Below the pieces are notes generated by a model. That model was not told where the DNA came from, did not search any database, and saw nothing but the letters and a program-made list of their open reading frames with translations. Of a stretch of DNA of 30,847 nucleotides, positions 24,722 through 30,847 are shown piece by piece. A program made the translations under genes and the position numbers. The DNA is taken from NCBI GenBank assembly GCA_964552325.1, contig CAZKHA010000027.1:1-30847 (forward strand), read 5' to 3'. Numbering within the stretch: the first letter of the stretch is position 1; each line of letters starts with the position of its first letter. Source of the DNA: CAZKCK01 sp964552325. Its GTDB lineage: Bacteria > Bacteroidota > Bacteroidia > Bacteroidales > TTA-H9.

Positions 24722-27205
24722 TTATTCAAAAATCAGTTCAAGGGTTTCCTCGTTTAAGGTAAAGGCTCCAAATCGCGACAACACGCTGTTGTTTAAGATG
24801 AGTGCTTCTTCGGCTTTAGGTTCAACGGTAACATCGATGTCGTAAACGGCCTTTTTGCCAATTTTTATTGACGGAAGGGTGATAATAGCACCGCGTTTTA
24901 TACTGCCCTCTGTAAGGAATTCCTCGGCCTGCCCATGAAAATCGTCCTTGGAAATGCGTCCGTTTTTCAGCAATTCGAGTGCTAGCTCCATGCTTATTAT
25001 GGGTGTGCTGGTTTTGGGATCGTACATAAACTCCTGATTATACCCATCAATTGAGGCTGGTATCAACATAACCTTCCGTTTTTTTGACATGGTATAGTTC
25101 ACAATATTCTTTTGGGGAGCCATCACCACATCTATCTTTTTCTTAAAGGTAGTATCACCGGCTACTGTTACACGTTTCTTAGGTACAAAATTGGTTCCGG
25201 TAATCGAAAACTCTGTTCTTCGGTTAAGCTGATGAGCCAATTCTTTTACCTCTTTTGAAGGCAATGAATCGATAAATCCTTCGGTAAGCCTTGCTCCAGC
25301 CTTAAAGGTATAAACTCCACGCGCAACTTGGTTTTGAAGCGTGCGTGGTACGCGTTCGCCATAACCTTTTGCTGTAAGCCTATCCGGGTCAATACCTCTA
25401 ACAATCAGGTAATCAACCACCGATTGGGCACGCTTTTGCGAGAGGATGTCGTTGCGTTCTTCCGAATCGCGTGCATCGGTATGTGCAGCTAACTCGATGG
25501 TGATGGTTGCATTAGATTGAAGTGTAGTAATAAGGCCTTGAAGAGAGTCTTGATACTGGGGTTTTAAGTCCCACTTGCCTAAATCATACAAGATATCGGG
25601 CAAAACAATGGGTTTTTTGGGGATCGGCTGCAAGATAAAATCACGTACTAAATCGCGGCTACTTTCCAATCCCACAGTAGTTTCGCGACCTGTTGTTGAA
25701 AAATATCCATCTTTAGATACGGATAGTTCAAAAATCCTGTTGGCTTTAATCTGGTTTTTATTAAATGAATAGGCTCCTTTGTCGCTGGTAGTGCTCTTAT
25801 GCATTTTGCCATCAGAAACCTTACACTCGACCAAGGCCCCGGGTATCACTTGAAGGGTTCGTTCATCTTTAACTATGCCTTGAAGGGTAAATATAACAGG
25901 CTCCACATAAAAGCTAAAGATGTCATCGCCACCCTTGCCTCCTTTCCGGTTCGATGTAAAATAGCCTTCTTCCTCAGCGTCAGGGCTAAACACGATACCA
26001 AAATCATCGTTGTTCGAATTGATGGGCACGCCCATGTTACGAGGCGCCGTAAAGTATTTTCGTTGTTCGTTATCAAGCAAAAAGAAGGATTTATACATAT
26101 CGAGCCCACCTAAACCCGGATGACCGTTAGATGCGAAATAGACTGTTGAATCGTTACGCAGGTATGGAAAAAGCTCATCACCAGCGGTATTAATTGAATC
26201 GCCCAGATTTTTTGGTGTGCCGAACTTATCGCTTTTCTTTTCGCGTGTAGCCATCCACAAATCGCGTCCGCCCTTTCCATTTGGCAGTACTGCCGAAAAA
26301 ATGATGGTCAGTTCATCCGAAGAAAGTGTGGGATGACCAACTGCTGCTGTACTATCTTTCCCGAGCGACACCACCGTTGATTCCGAAAAACCTTGTCCGG
26401 CACGTTTGCTAACAAAAACCTGGCAACCGTTCTTCATCTTGGTTTCGTTGGGGCAGCGTGTAAAGTACATACTGTTGAAGCGGCCATTAAAAAAGGGTGT
26501 GCCTTCATTGCCCTCCGTGTTTACATTACCGGTTTCATCGGCTGTAACAGGCAGGTTCCACTTTCCCTTCGCATCTTTTTTGGTTGTAAACAAATCCGAA
26601 AACCCTTGATTGGTCCAATTATCCTTGGTCTTGCCCTTTACACCGGTGCGTGTGGATGTAAAAATCAACTCATTGAGGTTGGAGTTGGTGTATGCCGGTG
26701 AAAAATCGTCGTCTTTGCTATTGATTTGCTTTTCGTTTGTAACTTGATGCCGAGTTGGATACTTCAAAATTTCAGGGGCTATCTCACAAGATTTCAAGCC
26801 ATTTTTTGCTTGCACATCGTCGGGGAATAAGGTCAAATACTTTTGATAATACTCCACAGCTAAATCATGCTTCCCTATATAGCGAACCATATTTGCATAG
26901 TGGAGCAATATTTCGGGCTTTATGGTATCGTATTTAACCGTAAAAAGCCGTTTATAGGTTCCTTCCCCCATTTTGTTATCATTCACAATACGATAACACT
27001 CAGATAATTGAAAGAGGATTCGGTTTTTCTCGTTCTTATCTTTAACTTTTGAATACGCCTTTTTATATTTTTTAATAGCTGTGTTATACATCATATTTTT
27101 AAATGCGGCATCGGCGGCCTCGGCCTTTTTGCTTTGGGCTGGCAAGGCAGCAGGCAATGCCAACACAACAAGGATAAACACACTAATTCTGAAAAACTTA
27201 GACAT
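24722..27205 (-). CDS. PorE-like OmpA-family protein with degenerate retropepsin-like C-terminus
   Basis: The frame opens at 27244, but the ATG at 27205 starts a clean signal peptide (MSKFFRISVFILVVLALPAALPAQ) and follows the tatA stop by 16 bases. Numbered from 27244, TPR-like helices cover 40-160; PD40 beta-propeller blades 175-450 (DDDFSPAY, NEGTPFF, VGHPTLSSD, DELFPYLRND, NNDDFGIVFS); a carboxypeptidase-regulatory-like domain 450-540; and an OmpA domain 545-680 with the peptidoglycan-binding D590 and R605 (AAHTDARD, LSQKRAQSV, NRRTEF). This order matches PorE, a T9SS anchor to peptidoglycan. Residues 722-840 resemble the retropepsin-type domain of Bacteroidota (EFMYDPKTS, ISMELALELLKNGRISKDDF, LNNSVLSRFGAFTL), but the catalytic DTG reads D742-P-K-T. 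Confidence 0.87.
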   Translation of the reverse strand: MSKFFRISVFILVVLALPAALPAQSKKAEAADAAFKNMMYNTAIKKYKKAYSKVKDKNEKNRILFQLSECYRIVNDNKMGEGTYKRLFTVKYDTIKPEILLHYANMVRYIGKHDLAVEYYQKYLTLFPDDVQAKNGLKSCEIAPEILKYPTRHQVTNEKQINSKDDDFSPAYTNSNLNELIFTSTRTGVKGKTKDNWTNQGFSDLFTTKKDAKGKWNLPVTADETGNVNTEGNEGTPFFNGRFNSMYFTRCPNETKMKNGCQVFVSKRAGQGFSESTVVSLGKDSTAAVGHPTLSSDELTIIFSAVLPNGKGGRDLWMATREKKSDKFGTPKNLGDSINTAGDELFPYLRNDSTVYFASNGHPGLGGLDMYKSFFLLDNEQRKYFTAPRNMGVPINSNNDDFGIVFSPDAEEEGYFTSNRKGGKGGDDIFSFYVEPVIFTLQGIVKDERTLQVIPGALVECKVSDGKMHKSTTSDKGAYSFNKNQIKANRIFELSVSKDGYFSTTGRETTVGLESSRDLVRDFILQPIPKKPIVLPDILYDLGKWDLKPQYQDSLQGLITTLQSNATITIELAAHTDARDSEERNDILSQKRAQSVVDYLIVRGIDPDRLTAKGYGERVPRTLQNQVARGVYTFKAGARLTEGFIDSLPSKEVKELAHQLNRRTEFSITGTNFVPKKRVTVAGDTTFKKKIDVVMAPQKNIVNYTMSKKRKVMLIPASIDGYNQEFMYDPKTSTPIISMELALELLKNGRISKDDFHGQAEEFLTEGSIKRGAIITLPSIKIGKKAVYDIDVTVEPKAEEALILNNSVLSRFGAFTLNEETLELIFE

Positions 27206-27221
27206 ACCGTTGAAATATTGT

Positions 27222-27563
27222 TTAACTATTTGCATCTTTCGCATCGGGAGTTGAATTTGGTTGTAGCCCTGGAATTGGAGCGGCTGGCTCCGTGTTTCTA
27301 TTCAACTCATTATCTGTAGCTTTATTGCCTGGCTCCTCTATTATCTTGCTTATTGGATCTTTTACTGACTGTTCGAGGTTGGTAGCTTCCTGCATAACTT
27401 CGCGCTTTATTTGGTCGCTGGCACGCCGGAGCTCATAAAGACCTTTACCAATGGTCCGGGCTATAACTGGAATCTGTTTGGGCCCAAACAGAAACATCAC
27501 TACAAGTATGATAACCAGTATTTCGCCTGAACTAATATCTAAAAATAGGAGGATTCCCGACAT
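27222..27563 (-). CDS. tatA: Twin-arginine translocase subunit TatA/TatE family
   Basis: TatA forms the pore that exports folded proteins across the inner membrane. The 113-residue protein has a periplasmic start, a single transmembrane helix at about 12-25 (EILVIILVVMFLF), the hinge FGPKQIPVI, and the amphipathic helix ARTIGKGLYELRRASDQIKREV (34-56). The C-terminal half is polar, Pro- and Asn-rich, as in TatA. Length and the FGPK hinge support TatA, although a TatB-like role is not excluded. No tatC is in the window. It is preceded by its own promoter, directly after the secDF terminator, and is the first gene of a likely tatA, PorE-like and purM transcript. Confidence 0.93.
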   Translation of the reverse strand: MSGILLFLDISSGEILVIILVVMFLFGPKQIPVIARTIGKGLYELRRASDQIKREVMQEATNLEQSVKDPISKIIEEPGNKATDNELNRNTEPAAPIPGLQPNSTPDAKDANS

Positions 27564-27580
27564 AATTGAATAACTTGTAG

Positions 27581-27588
27581 CAAAAGTA
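27581..27588 (-). promoter_or_regulatory. Promoter -7 element for tatA
   Basis: On the minus strand this is TACTTTTG, an exact TAnnTTTG match, 18 bases before the tatA ATG. The region where a -33 element should lie is occupied by the secDF terminator hairpin, so no TTTG is found there. Confidence 0.45.
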
Positions 27589-27589
27589 T

Positions 27590-27619
27590 AAAAAAAAGTC
27601 CCGGTTTTTGCCGGGACTT
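27590..27619 (-). terminator. Rho-independent terminator after secDF
   Basis: On the minus strand a perfect 9-bp stem (AAGTCCCGG at 27619-27611, CCGGGACTT at 27604-27596) with a 6-base loop runs into eight T residues. It begins 20 bases after the secDF stop codon and ends two bases before the tatA -7 box. Confidence 0.92.
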
Positions 27620-27638
27620 GTATGTAAGAGCGGAAAAC

Positions 27639-30600
27639 TTACTTTTTAGCAGCTTTTTCTTTTTCTTCTTGTTTGCGCTTTTTGTATTGCAGTAGGTCGT
27701 AAGCAATAGGACTAGCATTGAAAACAGAAGAATATGTTCCTAAAAGGATACCCATCAATAGGGCAAAGATAAACCCACGAAGTGTATCGCCACCAAAGAT
27801 GAAGATTACAATCAATACTACCAAGGTGGTACCGGCTGTATTCATGGTACGTGCCAAGGTATGGTTGATAGCATCGTTCATGTTTTGCTTCATATCGCGT
27901 TTTGGATGCAACAAATTGTACTCACGGATACGGTCAAAGATAATAACCGTGTCGTTAATAGAATAACCAATGATGGTTAGAATCGCAGCAATAAAGGCCT
28001 GGTCAATTTCTAAATTGATAGGCAACACATTATAGAAAATAGCAAACCAACCGATGGTAATAATGGTATCGTGAAATAGGGCGATTACACCACCCAAACC
28101 ATATTGCCATCTATTAAACCTAAAGGCAATATAAGCAAAAATGATGAAAAGCGAAATAACGATGGCCAACACAGCATTCCGTTTGATATCGTAAGCGATG
28201 GTTGGTCCAATTTTTTGTGAGGTAAGAATTCCTATTTTTTTGGTAGTTTGATCTACATCAGCTCCAAATTCCTTAAAAGTTAAGTCTTTATCATTATAGA
28301 AACCTTTGAGTGCATTGAAAATTTTATTGGCTACAACTGAATCAGCGGCAGCACCTTCTTCTTCAATGAGATACTTAGTTGTGATTTTAGCCTGGTTAGC
28401 TGCGCCGAACGATTTAACCTCTGGGGTTTCTTTAAACTCAGCAGTTAATGCATCACGCAAAGCCGTAGTTTCCACATTTTTATCAAAACGTATAACATAA
28501 GAACGGCCACCCGTAAAGTCAACACCGTAGTTCAAACCACGTACAGCGATAAAAGCAATAGCAATTACAAAAGTAGCAATTGAAAAACCATAAGCATATT
28601 TGCGCAAGCCAATAAAATCGAACTTGGTATTGCTCAAGAAACCACGGGTTACTTTATTGTCGAACTGTAGCTTAATATTCCTGTCCATCAAGAAGTTGAA
28701 GATTACCCTTGAAATAAGGATGGCACTGAACATTGAACTGATAATACCGATAATGAGGGTAGTTGCAAAACCTTGTACAGGGCCTGAACCGAAGATATAC
28801 AATACAATACCCGTTAACAAGGTTGTTACGTTACCATCGATGATGGCGCTTAAGGCCTGTTTGTAACCATCAGCCATGGCAAGGCGGAGGCCTTTTCCAG
28901 CACGAACTTCTTCAAGGATACGTTCATAGATAATTACGTTGGCATCAACTGCCATACCCATTGTCAGTACGATACCTGCAATACCTGGCAATGTTAATAC
29001 TGCTCCAAAGGAAGCAAGAACACCAAACAGGAAGAACAAGTTTATGACCAATGCAATATTGGCAACCAGTCCCCCTCGGTTGTAATACAGGTACATATAA
29101 AGCAGCACCATGAGGAATGCAACAACAAACGAATTCATACCTGCATTGATAGCTTCTTTACCCAATGAAGGCCCAACTACTTCTTCTTGTACGATATGGG
29201 CTGGGGCTGGAAGCTTACCAGCTTCGAGTATGTTGGCTAAGTCTTTTGCTTCTTCAATGGTCATGTTGCCACCACTGATAGAAGACCGGCCACCGGAAAT
29301 TTCATTTTGAACATTGGGATACGAATAAACATAATCGTCGAGTACGATAGCTATCTGTTTACCAATATTATCGGCAGTAAGGTTTTTCCAAATACGCGCT
29401 CCATCGGCATTCATGGCCATCGAAACCTCAACCTGTCCATTGGTTTGGTTCATATCATCGTTGGCATCAACAATAGCATCGCCACCTAGAGGAGCTGCAC
29501 CATCGCGTGACTTAACTTTTATAGCAACCAGATCCAAGATATCCTTACGGGTTTCGTCGGGTTTTACTGTCCACAGGAGTTTTAACGAAACAGGGAATAT
29601 GTTGCGGGTACGAGCCAAATAATTGTTTACACGTGCGGTATCCTTAATAAAGGCCGACCCAACGCGAGCGCTTTTAAAAGGACCCCATTGTCCGTTTTCG
29701 TTTTGTACGAAAGCTGGGTTGAGGTAAGCAAAAAGTGGGTTTTCTTTGGCATATTCTTCAAACGACTTTTTGTCGCCTTTCGATTTATCAATATTGGCGG
29801 AGTCGCTCAATTTGGTTAGCAGCGACGTATCACCTTCTTTTGCAGTGGTTGTATCATTCTTGGCAATGGCTGTTGTGTCACCTTCAACCTTAGTGGTTTC
29901 TTGTGCAATTGCGGTGGTATCAAGCACACCTGCATTTTGGGCATCGCGTAGCTTGGTATTGGCCAATTCAAAATACTGATAGATTTCAGTAAACTCATAG
30001 GTTTCCCAAAACTCTAATTGAGCAGTACCTTGCAAAAGTTTACGCACACGTTCGGGATCTTTAATACCGGGGAGTTCGATAAGGATACGTCCGGTAGTTT
30101 GTAATTTCTGGATATTGGGCTGTGCAACGCCAAAACGGTCGATACGAGTACGAAGGATGTTGAAGGTACGATCAATTGCGCCTTCGGTTTCGCCGCGAAT
30201 AATGGCAATAACTTCGTCGTTAGTTGAATTGAACTTGATTTTCTCTTTAAGCTCAACGGTGTTAAAAACAGCGGCTAAGCTTGCTTTCGGGTCAATCTCT
30301 CTGAACGATTGGTCAAAAAGGGTTACAAAATCGGCATTGCTGCTCTTTTGTTTTACCTTGGCAAGTTTCAATGCCTTTAAAAAGGTTGAATCCTTACTAT
30401 TATCCGATAAAGCCTTGATAATGTCGGCTACCGAAACTTCCATGGTTACGTTCATACCGCCCTTTAGGTCGAGACCGAGATTGATTTCCCGTTCAATTAC
30501 ATCCTTATAGGTGTACTTGCGGAGCCATAAGAAATTATATACTGTTTCATTGGCTATCGAATCCAAATAAAACTTCTCTCTTGCATTGACGATAGAGTCA

Positions 30601-30788
30601 TATACAAGAACTTCCCTGAGGTTGTTACCTTTAGCCATTTCTTTGGCCATTTTGCGTGCTACTGGATACTCAGCGTACTCTTTTGCCCTCTTTTCTACGC
30701 GCCCACTTACGAATGTAAACGAAAGCTGAAAAAGGCATACAAGCGCAAGCAATATGGCAAAAAACTTTACAACGCCCTTATTTTGCAT
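27639..30788 (-). CDS. secDF: Fused protein translocase subunit SecDF
   Basis: SecDF uses the proton gradient to help the SecYEG channel pull exported proteins into the periplasm. The 1049-residue protein joins SecD and SecF. TM1 lies at 8-26. The SecD motif GLDLKGGMNV is at 105-114, the P1 domain extends to about 545, and SecD TM2-6 occupy about 550-700 with the proton-relay D615 in GMAVDAN. The SecF half begins near 728, with GVDFTGG at 755-761 and D946 in GYSINDTV. Residues about 285-400 are an insert, including a Thr/Asp/Lys-rich stretch with a short internal repeat (GDTTAIAK at 303), not typical of enterobacterial SecD. The fusion is common in Bacteroidota. A terminator follows directly, so the gene is probably monocistronic. 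Confidence 0.97.
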   Translation of the reverse strand: MQNKGVVKFFAILLALVCLFQLSFTFVSGRVEKRAKEYAEYPVARKMAKEMAKGNNLREVLVYDSIVNAREKFYLDSIANETVYNFLWLRKYTYKDVIEREINLGLDLKGGMNVTMEVSVADIIKALSDNSKDSTFLKALKLAKVKQKSSNADFVTLFDQSFREIDPKASLAAVFNTVELKEKIKFNSTNDEVIAIIRGETEGAIDRTFNILRTRIDRFGVAQPNIQKLQTTGRILIELPGIKDPERVRKLLQGTAQLEFWETYEFTEIYQYFELANTKLRDAQNAGVLDTTAIAQETTKVEGDTTAIAKNDTTTAKEGDTSLLTKLSDSANIDKSKGDKKSFEEYAKENPLFAYLNPAFVQNENGQWGPFKSARVGSAFIKDTARVNNYLARTRNIFPVSLKLLWTVKPDETRKDILDLVAIKVKSRDGAAPLGGDAIVDANDDMNQTNGQVEVSMAMNADGARIWKNLTADNIGKQIAIVLDDYVYSYPNVQNEISGGRSSISGGNMTIEEAKDLANILEAGKLPAPAHIVQEEVVGPSLGKEAINAGMNSFVVAFLMVLLYMYLYYNRGGLVANIALVINLFFLFGVLASFGAVLTLPGIAGIVLTMGMAVDANVIIYERILEEVRAGKGLRLAMADGYKQALSAIIDGNVTTLLTGIVLYIFGSGPVQGFATTLIIGIISSMFSAILISRVIFNFLMDRNIKLQFDNKVTRGFLSNTKFDFIGLRKYAYGFSIATFVIAIAFIAVRGLNYGVDFTGGRSYVIRFDKNVETTALRDALTAEFKETPEVKSFGAANQAKITTKYLIEEEGAAADSVVANKIFNALKGFYNDKDLTFKEFGADVDQTTKKIGILTSQKIGPTIAYDIKRNAVLAIVISLFIIFAYIAFRFNRWQYGLGGVIALFHDTIITIGWFAIFYNVLPINLEIDQAFIAAILTIIGYSINDTVIIFDRIREYNLLHPKRDMKQNMNDAINHTLARTMNTAGTTLVVLIVIFIFGGDTLRGFIFALLMGILLGTYSSVFNASPIAYDLLQYKKRKQEEKEKAAKK

Positions 30789-30830
30789 GTGTTCTGCGAA
30801 TTTAGAATTTTACTTAATTTTTTGAGGGTG

Positions 30831-30838
30831 CAAAAATA
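30831..30838 (-). promoter_or_regulatory. Promoter -7 element for secDF
   Basis: On the minus strand this is TATTTTTG, an exact TAnnTTTG match, 43 bases before the ATG at 30788, giving a leader of about 36 bases. The -33 element would lie past the right edge of the window. Confidence 0.55.
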
Positions 30839-30847
30839 ACAGTTTAT

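Noticed and set aside
25799..26113. Antisense open frames of about 80-105 codons inside the PorE-like gene, and similar ones inside secDF and the DUF4397 gene
   Set aside because: They are shadows of well-supported genes on the other strand, with no motifs or signals of their own.
1..30847. Mobile elements, CRISPR arrays, tRNA or rRNA genes, toxin-antitoxin or phage-defence genes
   Set aside because: None of the expected repeats, inverted ends, RNA folds or protein motifs were seen on either strand.

Overview
The window looks like chromosomal DNA of a member of the Bacteroidota, probably an aerobic or facultative environmental or gliding-type lineage. Reasons: an AT-rich composition; several promoters of the Bacteroidota form (a TAnnTTTG -7 element) with no strong Shine-Dalgarno sequences; a fused SecDF; a GldB-like lipoprotein; PorT-like and PorE-like proteins; and a secreted protein with a type IX secretion (T9SS) sorting domain. 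No rRNA, tRNA, CRISPR array, transposase, integrase or phage gene was seen. No gene-free stretch exceeds 300 bases.

Layout. 1-4.4 kb: a 2-Cys peroxiredoxin, a HAD hydrolase, a convergent PAP2 phosphatase and a secreted M28 peptidase with a PDZ domain. 4.5-8.3 kb: a giant AsmA-like envelope protein and a small RRM protein with a Gly/Arg tail. 8.3-11.3 kb (minus): a PorT-like barrel, then nadE and maf, probably one operon. 11.5-17.2 kb (plus): a second PorT-like barrel, the GldB-like lipoprotein, then a run of a barrel protein, YifB/ComM and a periplasmic thioredoxin-like protein. 17.5-19.9 kb (minus): a secreted protein with three DUF4397-like units and a T9SS C-terminal domain. 20.1-23.5 kb: an ECF sigma factor and a MerR regulator with an apparently complete B12-binding light-sensor signature (minus), divergent from a ferritin-like protein, a GNAT acetyltransferase and a small lipoprotein (plus). 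23.5-30.8 kb (minus): secDF, closed by a terminator, then tatA, a PorE-like OmpA protein and purM.

How they work together. Much of the window serves the cell envelope: export (SecDF, TatA), T9SS or gliding-related proteins, lipid handling (AsmA-like, PAP2) and envelope proteolysis and redox. Housekeeping genes (nadE, purM, maf, yifB) are interleaved.

The two observations most worth following are these. (a) The MerR/B12 regulator and the ECF sigma factor have no carotenoid genes beside them. An inverted repeat, TGTTTAA-N17-TTAAACA, lies upstream of each gene with identical spacing, and an N16 variant lies between them. (b) The PorE-like OmpA protein carries a C-terminal extension that resembles a retropepsin-type aspartic protease domain, but the catalytic D-T-G has become D-P-K-T.

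All family calls come from reading motifs by eye; no database search was run.
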